Assembly: GCA_964443005.1 (NCBI GenBank)
Contig: CAYUBI010000021.1
Location: 1 to 26,236, forward strand
From: CAYUBI01 sp964443005
Lineage (GTDB): Bacteria; Margulisbacteria; Riflemargulisbacteria; GWF2-35-9; CAYUBI01
Length of the DNA: 26,236 nucleotides
Direction: 5' to 3'
The position numbers were made by a program, and so were the translations under genes. The notes under the pieces are model-generated. The model ran no database searches, was not told the DNA's origin, and saw only the letters and a list, made by a program, of their open reading frames with translations. This document shows, one piece after another, positions 8,392 through 16,857 of the stretch. Every line of letters begins with the position of its first letter. The first letter of the stretch is position 1.

Positions 8392-9327
8392 TTAAGATTT
8401 AAGTGTCGCCTTAAAATAATCAATAGTTGAATCTAATCCTTTTTGCAAGGAAATCGTAGGTTCCCATTTTAAATACTTTTTTGCTAGAGAAATATCTGGC
8501 TTACGTTGCAAGGGATCGTCTTGAGGTAATGGCTTAAAGTCTAACCCCTCTTTAATCCCTAATTTTTCCTGAATCATTGTTGCAAGTTGAAGAATTGTAA
8601 ACTCTTGCGGATTTCCAAGATTAACTGGACCAATAAACTCATCCTGATTCATCATACGAATTAATGCTTCAACAAGATCATCAACATAACAAAAGGAACG
8701 AGTTTGCGTACCCTTTCCATAAATCGTAATTTTCTCACGACTCAGCGATTGAACAATAAAATTACTAACTACGCGTCCATCATTAGGTAACATTCGAGGG
8801 CCATAAGTATTAAAAATCCGAACAATTCGAATATCAACATGATTTTGATGATGATAATCCATAAATAACGTTTCCGCAGCACGTTTGCCTTCGTCATAAC
8901 AACTGCGAGGCCCAATACAATTAACATTTCCCCAATAATTTTCTGTTTGCGGATGAATTAATGGGTTTCCATAAATCTCGCTAGTTGAGGCTTGTAAAAT
9001 CCTAGCTTTAACGCGTTTCGCTAGCCCCAACATGTTAATTGCACCCATTACTGAAGTTTTAATTGTTTTAATTGGATTATGTTGATAATGAACTGGAGAC
9101 GCAGGACACGCCAAATTATATATTTGATCTACTTCTAATAAAATAGGCTCAGTTACATCATGCCGAATCAGTTCGAAATTAGGTAATTGTAGCAAATGAG
9201 CAATGTTGATTTTTCTACCTGTATAAAAATTATCTAAGCATACAACATCATGACCTTCGCTAACTAGCCGGTCGCACAAATGACTTCCTACAAATCCGGC
9301 ACCACCTGTCACAACTATGCGTTTCAT
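8392..9327 (-). CDS. uxs: UDP-glucuronate decarboxylase (UDP-xylose synthase)-like SDR
   Basis: NAD-dependent extended short-chain dehydrogenase, 311 aa, predicted to turn UDP-glucuronate into UDP-xylose for surface glycans. The Rossmann motif is TGGAGFVGSH at the N-terminus, and the catalytic pair is YDEGK in SCYDEGKRAAE. The stretches NLACPASPVHYQ, TSEIYGNP, RIFNTYGPRM and GTQTRSFCYVDD are typical of the Uxs branch, separating it from GalE and RmlB. It begins 45 bp after the hydrogenase ferredoxin gene on the same strand with no terminator visible between, so it may ride on the ech transcript although its job belongs with the envelope genes. Substrate is inferred from family resemblance. 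Confidence 0.9.
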   Translation of the reverse strand: MKRIVVTGGAGFVGSHLCDRLVSEGHDVVCLDNFYTGRKINIAHLLQLPNFELIRHDVTEPILLEVDQIYNLACPASPVHYQHNPIKTIKTSVMGAINMLGLAKRVKARILQASTSEIYGNPLIHPQTENYWGNVNCIGPRSCYDEGKRAAETLFMDYHHQNHVDIRIVRIFNTYGPRMLPNDGRVVSNFIVQSLSREKITIYGKGTQTRSFCYVDDLVEALIRMMNQDEFIGPVNLGNPQEFTILQLATMIQEKLGIKEGLDFKPLPQDDPLQRKPDISLAKKYLKWEPTISLQKGLDSTIDYFKATLKS

Positions 9328-9372
9328 CTTATGTTTACACCTTCAATATATATATGGAATCAGCTGTTAACC

Positions 9373-9753
9373 TTACTTAACCGTATACAACTCAGTTTCT
9401 TTAGAAACACAGGACGCAGAATATTTCCGGTCCATATGCAAACATTTTTTTGGACAAGCTTCCACACAATAATTACAAGTAATACATCGAAGCCGATCAA
9501 TTTGCCACAGGTTTTGTCCGCTTTCTTGAACCACACCTGCACTGTCTTTCAAACTTTTTTTCTTTTCAACAACGATTGCATCTGTCGGACATTTTTTCTG
9601 ACAAATACCACAATAAATACACTGAGCACTATCAATGCTAATCTGCCCACGTGTTCCTTCAACAAACTGACGCGAAACTATAGGATACATTAGGCACGCA
9701 GATTTCCCAAAAATACTTTTGAGAACTGTTTTTGACATTTTTCCAATACTCAT
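9373..9753 (-). CDS. echF: Ech-type hydrogenase ferredoxin subunit (NuoI-like)
   Basis: Two-cluster ferredoxin subunit that passes electrons from an external ferredoxin to the hydrogenase small subunit. I start at ATG 9753 (126 aa), 4 bp after the large-subunit stop with GAGAGGT upstream. The longer frame to 9789 would overlap echE. Two complete [4Fe-4S] binding motifs are present: C45-C48-C51-C55 (CIYCGICQKKCP) and C90-C93-C96-C100 (CITCNYCVEACP). The spacer between them is long (about 35 residues), as in group 4 hydrogenase and complex I NuoI homologues. It is the last of six ech genes. Confidence 0.9.
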   Translation of the reverse strand: MSIGKMSKTVLKSIFGKSACLMYPIVSRQFVEGTRGQISIDSAQCIYCGICQKKCPTDAIVVEKKKSLKDSAGVVQESGQNLWQIDRLRCITCNYCVEACPKKCLHMDRKYSASCVSKETELYTVK

Positions 9754-9757
9754 GAGC

Positions 9758-10837
9758 TTACCTCTCTGTGCAACTGATACAAGGATCAATTGTTAGCACA
9801 ATTACTGGTACGTCTGCTAATTGACACCCAGGAAGAATATGAACTAATGGAGTTATATTCGTAAAAGTGGGCGTTCTTACACGCATACGGTCTAAGTTCT
9901 TGGTTCCATTCGCTTTAATATAATATACGGCCTCACCTCGCGGTTGTTCAGTTCGAACAAAAATTTCTCCATTGGGACAACCTTTTACATCAATTGCTAT
10001 AGGTCCTTCCGGCATTTTTTGCGCACACTGCCGAATTAAATCAAAGGATTGAAAAATCTCGTTAACGCGTACATCAACACGAGAGTAACAGTCCCCATCC
10101 TGATGAATTACAGGTGAAAACGTTAACTCATTATAAGCAGCATATCCAGTTTGCCGTAAATCCTGAGCATATCCACTAGCCCTTAACATTGGGCCAACAG
10201 CACCTAAGGCAAAAGCTTGCTCTTTTGACAAAACACCAACGCCAATTAATCGTTTCTTTACAGAATAATCATTGACAAATACAGTAGTAATTTCTTTTAT
10301 TTCATTTTCATACTCATTAAGCTGAATAATAATACGTTTGAGATCATCAGCTAAAATATCTCGCCGAACTCCACCGACTTTACTCGAGCCAAAAATAACA
10401 CGTCCACCTGTAGTTTCTTCAACTATGTCCAAAATTTTTTCACGCAATTTCCAACTATGCATAAAAAGACTTTCAAATCCAAAAGCATCTGCTGTTAAAC
10501 CCAACCAAAGTAAGTGACTGTGAATTCGGGATAACTCAGACCAAATAACGCGTAAATATTGCGCACGTTTTGGAACATCCAGTGTCATTAAGCCTTCGAT
10601 AGCTAAACAATACGTCATACCATGAATAAAACTACAAATCCCACAAATACGTTCAGCAACAAAAACAAACTCAAGAAAATCTTTTTTTTCAACTAATTTT
10701 TCTAATCCTCGATGAATAAACCCAATTGAAGGAATAGCTTGTACAACTGTTTCATCTTCCATTACCAAATCTAAATGAATAGGTTCAGGAAGAACAGGAT
10801 GTTGAGGACCAAAAGGAATAATCGTACGATTTGCCAT
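9758..10837 (-). CDS. echE: Ech-type [NiFe] hydrogenase large subunit
   Basis: Carries the [NiFe] active site of a membrane-bound group 4 hydrogenase. It is 359 aa, homologous to NuoD, but with all four nickel-ligating cysteines that complex I lacks: Cys65 and Cys68 in RICGICS, and Cys353 and Cys356 in DPCISC. This makes it a true hydrogenase rather than an Nuo subunit. The protein ends three residues after the last Cys (TER), so there is no C-terminal propeptide for a maturation endopeptidase to remove, as reported for EchE and CooH-like subunits. The N-terminal FGPQHP motif is conserved. It starts one base after the echD stop. Confidence 0.95.
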   Translation of the reverse strand: MANRTIIPFGPQHPVLPEPIHLDLVMEDETVVQAIPSIGFIHRGLEKLVEKKDFLEFVFVAERICGICSFIHGMTYCLAIEGLMTLDVPKRAQYLRVIWSELSRIHSHLLWLGLTADAFGFESLFMHSWKLREKILDIVEETTGGRVIFGSSKVGGVRRDILADDLKRIIIQLNEYENEIKEITTVFVNDYSVKKRLIGVGVLSKEQAFALGAVGPMLRASGYAQDLRQTGYAAYNELTFSPVIHQDGDCYSRVDVRVNEIFQSFDLIRQCAQKMPEGPIAIDVKGCPNGEIFVRTEQPRGEAVYYIKANGTKNLDRMRVRTPTFTNITPLVHILPGCQLADVPVIVLTIDPCISCTER

Positions 10838-10838
10838 A

Positions 10839-11210
10839 TCAGCCTTCTTTCTTCACAGTAATCGATGGCCCCATAGAAAAGGCATGCTTAACCTGAGTGC
10901 GATAAAAATTACCTTGATAATCAATACTCATACCCTTTACAGTAAACCCAAATAGATCGTGAATTTCGTTTTCATATAAAAAAGAACCAGGGAAAATATC
11001 ACTAATACTAGAAAGAACTGTTGAATTATCATCTAACATAATTTTATAACTCAGCAATGACAAATTTAGATCAAACGAATAAATCAATTCATAGCCTTGC
11101 GTTTTTGTGCAACAAATCTGAACTAATCTATAGCCTTTTTCCTTTAAAGGAGTAATTTTTTCTTTCAAATCAGTTAATTGAATCGTCACAAGTTCGTGTT
11201 GATTAATCAC
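10839..11210 (-). CDS. echD: Ech-type hydrogenase NuoC-like subunit
   Basis: Small hydrophilic subunit of the peripheral arm, homologous to the NuoC (30-kDa) subunit. I choose the GTG at 11210 (123 aa), one base after the echC stop, because GAGGG lies upstream and the length then fits EchD. The open frame extends upstream to 11339, but that part lies inside echC in another frame and looks like shadow sequence. The diagnostic motif is near the C-terminal half: FPGSFLYENEIHDLFGF, matching the YExEIxDLFG pattern of NuoC/EchD. Identification rests on this motif and on gene order. Confidence 0.88.
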   Translation of the reverse strand: MINQHELVTIQLTDLKEKITPLKEKGYRLVQICCTKTQGYELIYSFDLNLSLLSYKIMLDDNSTVLSSISDIFPGSFLYENEIHDLFGFTVKGMSIDYQGNFYRTQVKHAFSMGPSITVKKEG

Positions 11211-11211
11211 C

Positions 11212-11664
11212 TTAGGCCCTCGTTTCTCTTTGCTTAGATTTCTGCCATTGAGTATTCTTTTCTTCAAGTACACCCAGAGCTTTAACAACTCCATCAATAA
11301 TCGCCTCTGGACGCACAGCACATCCAGGCACATAAACATCTACAGGGATTACTGTATCAACTCCGCCCAACACATTATAACATTCACGAAAAATTCCACC
11401 GGAACAAGCACATACGCCAGTTGCCACAACTACTTTTGGATTTGGCATTTGGTTGTAAATATTTAATACAATATCTTTATTTTGTTCATTAACAGATCCT
11501 GTGATCAAAAAAATATCTGCATGCTTAGGGTTACCTGTATTAATAATCCCAAAACGCTCAATATCATACATTGGCGTTAAGGCTGCCAAAACTTCTATAT
11601 CACAACCATTACAACTTGATGCATCATAATGAATAACCCACGGCGATTTAGATAAAAAAGACAT
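11212..11664 (-). CDS. echC: Ech-type hydrogenase small subunit (NuoB-like)
   Basis: Holds the proximal [4Fe-4S] cluster next to the [NiFe] site. It is 150 aa, short like EchC and NuoB and without the extra clusters of uptake-hydrogenase small subunits. Ligands are visible as Cys18 and Cys21 (SCNGCDIE), Cys85 or Cys87 (GVCACSGG) and Cys115 (PGCAVRPE). The CxxC arrangement separates it from NuoB, which has adjacent cysteines, and supports the hydrogenase assignment. ATG 11664 has AAAGGA upstream. It lies 10 bp after echB. Confidence 0.94.
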   Translation of the reverse strand: MSFLSKSPWVIHYDASSCNGCDIEVLAALTPMYDIERFGIINTGNPKHADIFLITGSVNEQNKDIVLNIYNQMPNPKVVVATGVCACSGGIFRECYNVLGGVDTVIPVDVYVPGCAVRPEAIIDGVVKALGVLEEKNTQWQKSKQRETRA

Positions 11665-11674
11665 TATATTTCCT

Positions 11675-12544
11675 TTATTTTATATACAACAAATAATAAA
11701 TGACTAAAATATTTGTTGCACCCAACAAGCCTGAAACCAACCACGAACTAAACAACATTGTGTTCCACCGAGTTCGTGCAAAAATATTATCAATGAAAAT
11801 TTCAAAAAGATACGTCACAATCACAACAACTAAACCTAAAATAATATGCGATGCAAAAAATAAATAGACCAAACCTAAAATAATTGCTAGTTCAAACCAA
11901 TGCGCAATTTCAATCCAAGCTAAAGCAACACCCGAGAACTCAGTCGTAATACCTTTAACTAATTCTTGATGAGCATGATGCGATGTTGATAAATCAAAGG
12001 GAGACTTACGCAATTTAATAGTAATAACATAAATCAATCCAATAAACACACCAGGCAAATACATAATTAGTGGTTGTGCAAATGAAGCTATTTGACTAAT
12101 ATAAAAACTTTTTGTTACCAAATACATTCCAACAGCTGTTAACAATAACATAGGTTCATAAGACATCATTTGAATTAATTCACGCTCAGCACCTATATGA
12201 CTATACGGCGAACTACTTTTAAATCCGCCTAAAACAAAAAAGATATTGGCTAAAGCTAAAGCAAATATCAACAACAGAATATCGCCCCCCGTAAAAAACA
12301 GCCCTCCAGAAAAAATAACAAATGCTGCAAAAAAATATATATAAATATTTTGCGATTTTCGTACTGAAAGAGTTTGTTTTTGGAACAATTTTCCAACATC
12401 AAAAAACGATTGAAAAATAGATGGCCCCACTCGTCCTTGTAATCGTGCAGTAAGAATTCGATCTAAACCCGAAACAAGCCCACCCATAATAGGCGCTAAC
12501 ACAACATATAAAAGCAATATTCCGATTGTATGAATCAACGTCAT
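11675..12544 (-). CDS. echB: Ech-type hydrogenase membrane subunit (NuoH-like)
   Basis: Integral membrane subunit that links the hydrogenase arm to the ion-pumping subunit. I take ATG 12544 (289 aa), which forms an ATGA overlap with the echA stop. The TTG five codons earlier is less likely. About eight hydrophobic helices can be picked out. The segment SPFDLSTSHHAHQELVKG, with FDxSTSHHAHQE, is characteristic of HycD/HyfC/EchB proteins of group 4 hydrogenases rather than of NuoH of respiratory complex I. ERELIQMMSYEP is the other conserved loop. It would take part in coupling proton reduction to ion translocation. Confidence 0.93.
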   Translation of the reverse strand: MTLIHTIGILLLYVVLAPIMGGLVSGLDRILTARLQGRVGPSIFQSFFDVGKLFQKQTLSVRKSQNIYIYFFAAFVIFSGGLFFTGGDILLLIFALALANIFFVLGGFKSSSPYSHIGAERELIQMMSYEPMLLLTAVGMYLVTKSFYISQIASFAQPLIMYLPGVFIGLIYVITIKLRKSPFDLSTSHHAHQELVKGITTEFSGVALAWIEIAHWFELAIILGLVYLFFASHIILGLVVVIVTYLFEIFIDNIFARTRWNTMLFSSWLVSGLLGATNILVIYYLLYIK

Positions 12545-14424
12545 TTTAAAACCACCCAAAACAAACTTAGAATAAGAACTGATGCAGCAATCATACCTGG
12601 CTTTAGCAAAACTGATTCGCCAAAATATTTCTCAAAATAATAATTTGAAACTCGCAGGCTGGTTTTTCCACCCAATGAATTTGTAAATGACGCACCACCC
12701 TCCGTATTTGCACCTGACAAATAAGGATCCATCAAATCAACACTTTTATCTTTGGCTCCTGGAAGGCTCAACGGAAATAGAACAATCATGCCTAACATCA
12801 TCATCATCACCATAATATTACCACGGCCCAAGGACATTCCATGACCAAACACACTTATAACATAAGGTTGAATCAAAACCGAAGATACTAATGGAAAAGC
12901 AAAGCAGATACCAATAGTCAAAAACGCCAAAACATATAAGCTTTTCGACTCTTCAGAATGAAGATGCGCTTCTGTACCCGGATTGGGCCGAACAACCATT
13001 AACAGTTTGCCCATCCATTTTACCCAGAAAAATAGTGTTGCTGCACTTCCCAAAATAACACATAATGCAAGCAAAGGATTCGCATCCAAAAATGCTTTTA
13101 ACACTGCCCATTTACTAATTAACATACCAAACGGAGCCAAAAACATTCCTGCCATTCCAACTAACATCATCCAAGCAACACGTGGCATACTAACAATCAG
13201 TCCATCCATGTCTTCAATATCACGACTATCCAAACCATGTTCAGCAGCACCTACACACAAGAACAATAGCCCTTTTGCCAACGCATGGAAAATAATCAAT
13301 AAAATACCAGCCCAAACTGCTTCATAAGTTCCAACGCCACCGCACGCAACGATCAAACCTAAATTAGCAATAGTTGAATAAGCTAATACTTTTTTGGCAT
13401 CACTTTGAGCAATAGCCAAAAAGGAAGTTATCACAAACGTTAACCCACCTATTAACGCAATCGCTGTTCCAGCCCATGTACTTGTTAACAAAACAGCCAT
13501 TTTCAAAATAATATAAACGCCAGCCTTTACCATTGTACTTGAATGAAGTAACGCAGAAACTGGAGTTGGCGCAACCATCGCACCTAACAACCAGGATGAA
13601 AATGGCAATTGTGCTGCTTTAGTCAGCCCAGCAAAGCTCATCAAAATAGCTGGGATTAAACAAGCTGCTTTGCCAGCAAGTAACATTTTATCCAGCTCTA
13701 TAATGCCATGATTTGCAACTAAATATGTAATAGCAATGATAAAGGCAAGTCCACCTAGCAAATTAAGTTGTAATGCATGAAAAGCATTGTTACGCGATTG
13801 CTCATCTTGCTTATATCCAATGAGAAAGAATGAACTTAGCGTTGTAATTTCCCAGAAAAAGTAAAGCCACAGCAAATTGTTTGAAAAAACAACACCAAAC
13901 ATGGCAGACAAAAAAATAAAAACAATAAAAAAGAAAAAACGTCGACGATCATTTAACTCTGGAAGATGATGATGATATTCCTTCATATAACCAATAGCAA
14001 AATAGGTAATTATACTTCCAACTACGCCAACAATTAATGCCATAATTAATGATAAATGATCAATAAAAAGATTACGAACTGCAATTTCAGAAATTGTTGA
14101 ACCTAACGTTAACTCCAAGCCTACTAAAACAACGGTTGAAAGCACCACGAGTAATGTTACCAAAAACTTTTTATATTGGACGCTGATAACAACCAAATAA
14201 ACTGCAACAGCTAATTCAATCAGTAACATCAACCCATTAATCCACTCAACAGAACCTTCTAATAAAAAAGAATCATGCTGAAGATAAACACCCAAAAGCA
14301 TCAAAGAGGCACCACCTACAATAAATGTAGAAATTTTAATTAAATAATTGGATAAAAATTGCGGAAATGCAAGAATAAGAATTCCAACAGCAAGTGGAAA
14401 AAGAAGTAAAAAATAAATGAGCAC
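12541..14424 (-). CDS. echA: Ech-type hydrogenase ion-translocating subunit (NuoL/MrpA-like)
   Basis: Large antiporter-like membrane protein that forms the ion channel of the complex. I start at GTG 14424 (627 aa) because AAAGG sits 6 bases upstream. The open frame reaches a TTG at 14445, but that has no ribosome-binding site. It has about 14-16 hydrophobic helices. Conserved proton-antiporter segments include LWLYFFWEITTLSSFFLIGY (with the key Glu in FWEITT), GLTKAAQLPFSSWLLGAM and TPVSALLHSSTMVKAGVY with the Lys and His residues used for ion transfer. It is first in the operon, the order known for echABCDEF, and follows a good promoter. Confidence 0.93.
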   Translation of the reverse strand: MLIYFLLLFPLAVGILILAFPQFLSNYLIKISTFIVGGASLMLLGVYLQHDSFLLEGSVEWINGLMLLIELAVAVYLVVISVQYKKFLVTLLVVLSTVVLVGLELTLGSTISEIAVRNLFIDHLSLIMALIVGVVGSIITYFAIGYMKEYHHHLPELNDRRRFFFFIVFIFLSAMFGVVFSNNLLWLYFFWEITTLSSFFLIGYKQDEQSRNNAFHALQLNLLGGLAFIIAITYLVANHGIIELDKMLLAGKAACLIPAILMSFAGLTKAAQLPFSSWLLGAMVAPTPVSALLHSSTMVKAGVYIILKMAVLLTSTWAGTAIALIGGLTFVITSFLAIAQSDAKKVLAYSTIANLGLIVACGGVGTYEAVWAGILLIIFHALAKGLLFLCVGAAEHGLDSRDIEDMDGLIVSMPRVAWMMLVGMAGMFLAPFGMLISKWAVLKAFLDANPLLALCVILGSAATLFFWVKWMGKLLMVVRPNPGTEAHLHSEESKSLYVLAFLTIGICFAFPLVSSVLIQPYVISVFGHGMSLGRGNIMVMMMMLGMIVLFPLSLPGAKDKSVDLMDPYLSGANTEGGASFTNSLGGKTSLRVSNYYFEKYFGESVLLKPGMIAASVLILSLFWVVLK

Positions 14425-14463
14425 GCTATACCTTTCGCAAAACAATCACTTTCAAACAATCAA

Positions 14464-14492
14464 AATATAACATGAAGAATGATGACTGTAAA
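14464..14492 (-). promoter_or_regulatory. Sigma-70-type promoter for the ech operon
   Basis: On the minus strand TTTACA (14487-14492), a 17-bp spacer and TATATT (14464-14469) match the -35/-10 consensus at five of six bases each. The predicted start is near 14457, about 33 bases before the echA GTG, leaving room for the AAAGG site. The promoter sits in the divergent region shared with the envelope operon. Confidence 0.6.
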
Positions 14493-14504
14493 CAAACCAA
14501 TATA

Positions 14505-14534
14505 TTGATATTTTCTAGCACAATCAAATGATAT
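14505..14534 (+). promoter_or_regulatory. Possible promoter for the envelope operon
   Basis: TTGATA (14505-14510) is followed 18 bp later by TGATAT (14529-14534), about 26 bases before the first ATG of the operon. The -35 box is fair and the -10 box is poor. It is offered because this is the only gap upstream of the operon. Confidence 0.3.
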
Positions 14535-14560
14535 CTTACCCTTTCTTTACCTAGTAGGCT

Positions 14561-15607
14561 ATGCTACAATTCAAAATGATTATGATATATTTATATACGT
14601 TCCTTATGAGCCTTTGTTGCGTATTGTTATTGACCCCATTTGTTATCAAATTGGCGATTTCACTAAAAATTGTTGACCATCCCAATGAACGAAAAATGCA
14701 CAGCTCAGTTATTCCAAGAATAGGTGGCGTAGGTATTTTCTTGGGTTTTATCCTTACAGTAATTTTATTTAAACTGATCAGTGGCAGCTTACGATTTTAC
14801 TTTCCAATTCTATGTGGAGCTACTTTGATTTTTTTGTTAGGACTCCTTGATGATGTTTTTCAAATAAAAGCGCGATACAAATTAATCGGATTAATTGCAA
14901 TTGGTGCATTTACAGCAATCGGTCATTATGGCTTAGGCTATAGCGTTCAGTTTTTAAGCATCCCTACTGGCGGTTTTATATATATTGGGGTATTTGGAAT
15001 TCCCTTAACAATACTTTGGATACTTGGCCTAACTAATGCAATGAATCTAATTGATGGCTTAGACGGCTTAGCTGCAGGCATTACTGCAATTGTATGTATA
15101 ACAATGTTCATAAACTCGCTTATTGTTCGCGAATTCAGTGCAGCGTTTTTATATATTGCATTAGCAGGAGCATGTTTGGGCTTTTTAAAATTTAATTTTT
15201 CACCAGCAAAAATCTTTATGGGAGACTGTGGTTCGTTGTTTTTGGGCTATATGTTTGCAGTTATTTCACTGATTGGCGTGCTAAAAACAACAACAGCGAT
15301 TTCATTGGCAATACCGCTTTTAGCCTTAGGTTTACCTGTTTATGATACCATCACTTCAATTACACGACGTATCAAAGCAGGCAAACCGATTTTTTATCCA
15401 GATCGAAATCATTTGCATCATCGATTAATCGGATATGGATTTTCGCCAAAACGTGTTGTATTAATTATGTATTTTGAAACAATATTACTTGGAATTGGGT
15501 CTGTCATTATTATGCTAACCCATGGAATTACCTCCTATGTTTTTTTAGCAATTCTTTGTAGTATTATTCTTATTATCTATAAAGTAACAAAGAAACGCTA
15601 TTCATGA
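14561..15607 (+). CDS. wecA: Polyprenyl-phosphate GlcNAc-1-phosphate transferase (WecA/TagO family)
   Basis: Integral membrane enzyme, 348 aa, predicted to move a sugar-1-phosphate from a UDP-sugar onto undecaprenyl phosphate, starting synthesis of a lipid-linked glycan. Family signatures: HPNERKMHSSVIPRIGG near the N-terminus, the Mg-binding LLDDVFQIKARYK, NAMNLIDGLDGLAAG, KIFMGDCGSLFLGY, and the cytoplasmic His motif DRNHLHHRL. These match WecA/TagO/Rgp rather than MraY. About ten hydrophobic helices are evident. ATG 14561 has only a weak site (TAGG). ATGs at 14576 and 14582 are alternatives. It overlaps murA by 4 bp (ATGA). The exact sugar cannot be read from sequence. Confidence 0.9.
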   Translation: MLQFKMIMIYLYTFLMSLCCVLLLTPFVIKLAISLKIVDHPNERKMHSSVIPRIGGVGIFLGFILTVILFKLISGSLRFYFPILCGATLIFLLGLLDDVFQIKARYKLIGLIAIGAFTAIGHYGLGYSVQFLSIPTGGFIYIGVFGIPLTILWILGLTNAMNLIDGLDGLAAGITAIVCITMFINSLIVREFSAAFLYIALAGACLGFLKFNFSPAKIFMGDCGSLFLGYMFAVISLIGVLKTTTAISLAIPLLALGLPVYDTITSITRRIKAGKPIFYPDRNHLHHRLIGYGFSPKRVVLIMYFETILLGIGSVIIMLTHGITSYVFLAILCSIILIIYKVTKKRYS

Positions 15608-16857
15608 GCAGCATCAAAATCATTGGTCCGCAAAAACTTCGAGGTGATGTTACGATTAGTGGTTCTAAAAATGCTGCACTGCCAATCTTAGCTGCTACCA
15701 TTTTATTAAATGGCAAAAGTATTTTAAGCAATGTACCTGACCTCACAGATATTTTAACAATTATTCGATTATTGCGTGCCTTGGGATTACGTGCTGAATT
15801 TCTTGAAGGAAATCAAGTAGTTGTATGGGGAACAAAGGATGTTCGACATATTGCACCTTATGAGCTAATTACAAGTATGCGTGCTTCATTTTTTGTAGCT
15901 GGTGCGATTTTAGCTAGAGCAGGATTAGCAAAAATTCCACTACCTGGTGGTTGTGCTATTGGGTCACGCCCAGTAGATATTCATTTATCAGGATTCAAAG
16001 CTTTAGGTGCGTCAATAAAAATGGAGCACGGCTTTGTTATTCTTGAAGCTTCAGAATTAATCGGTGCAGATATTCCATTAGCATTTCCATCCGTTGGCGC
16101 TACAGAAAACTTAATGATGGCTGCAACACTAGCAAAAGGAACAACTGTCATTCGCAATGCAGCACTCGAACCAGAAATCGATGATTTAGCTAATTTCCTT
16201 AACAAAGCAGGTGCCAAAATTTCAGGCGCTGGAACCTCAACCTTAACAATTGACGGTGTATCCTCGCTTCACGCAGTTCAGCATTCCATTATTCCAGATC
16301 GAGTTGAAACAGCTACATTTATGATCGGAGCAGCCTTAACGCACGGCAAATTAAAAATTCATCACATTGAACCTAACCATTTTACAGCATTAACTGTTAT
16401 TCTAAAAAAAATGGGCGTACGATTATCCTTTGGCGATCATTCAGTTGAAGTTGATGTTCCCAACAAACTAAAACCAATTATTGAACTTGAAACTGCGCCC
16501 TATCCAGGTTTCCCAACGGATATGCAACCCCAACTCATGGCGTTGTTATCAACCATACCTGGAACTAGCGTTGTAAAAGAAACTATTTTCGAAAATCGTT
16601 TTATGCATGCTGCAGAATTAAACCGTATGGGTGCAAATATTCAAACAAAAGGTAATCTAGCAATTATTGAAGGAGTTAAGCAATTATCTGGTGCGCCTGT
16701 CAAAGTTACTGATTTACGTGCAGGCGCAGCAATGTGGTTAGCTGCGATTGCTGCAGATGGGGAAACTAACTTATTTGAAACACAGCACGTATATCGTGGA
16801 TATGAACGATTCCGTGAGAAATTAGAAAAATTAGGAGCGGTTTTTATTGATGTCTAA
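15604..16857 (+). CDS. murA: UDP-N-acetylglucosamine 1-carboxyvinyltransferase
   Basis: Transfers enolpyruvate from PEP to UDP-GlcNAc, the first committed step of peptidoglycan synthesis, in the cytoplasm. It is 417 aa, normal. Key residues are all present: Lys22-Asn23 (GSKNAALP), the catalytic and fosfomycin-targeted Cys117 (PGGCAIGSRP), Asp306 (YPGFPTDMQPQ) and Arg398 (VYRGYER). Because the Cys is kept and not replaced by Asp, fosfomycin sensitivity of the enzyme would be expected. It overlaps the upstream transferase by 4 bp and pgpH by 8 bp. A second MurA copy elsewhere cannot be excluded. Confidence 0.97.
   Translation: MSSIKIIGPQKLRGDVTISGSKNAALPILAATILLNGKSILSNVPDLTDILTIIRLLRALGLRAEFLEGNQVVVWGTKDVRHIAPYELITSMRASFFVAGAILARAGLAKIPLPGGCAIGSRPVDIHLSGFKALGASIKMEHGFVILEASELIGADIPLAFPSVGATENLMMAATLAKGTTVIRNAALEPEIDDLANFLNKAGAKISGAGTSTLTIDGVSSLHAVQHSIIPDRVETATFMIGAALTHGKLKIHHIEPNHFTALTVILKKMGVRLSFGDHSVEVDVPNKLKPIIELETAPYPGFPTDMQPQLMALLSTIPGTSVVKETIFENRFMHAAELNRMGANIQTKGNLAIIEGVKQLSGAPVKVTDLRAGAAMWLAAIAADGETNLFETQHVYRGYERFREKLEKLGAVFIDV

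Noticed and set aside
9280..9693. Plus-strand frame opposite echF and uxs
   Set aside because: Antisense shadow of two well-supported genes, with low-complexity composition and no family match.
11211..11339. Longer N-terminus for echD
   Set aside because: It lies entirely inside echC in another frame, has no NuoC-like sequence, and the GTG at 11210 has a ribosome-binding site and gives the family length.
12983..13327. Plus-strand frame opposite echA
   Set aside because: Antisense to a conserved membrane gene and without a ribosome-binding site.
9373..14424. Respiratory complex I (nuo) fragment
   Set aside because: The large subunit has both nickel CxxC motifs, the small subunit has CxxC rather than adjacent cysteines, and the NuoH-like subunit has the STSHHAHQE signature. 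All point to a hydrogenase.
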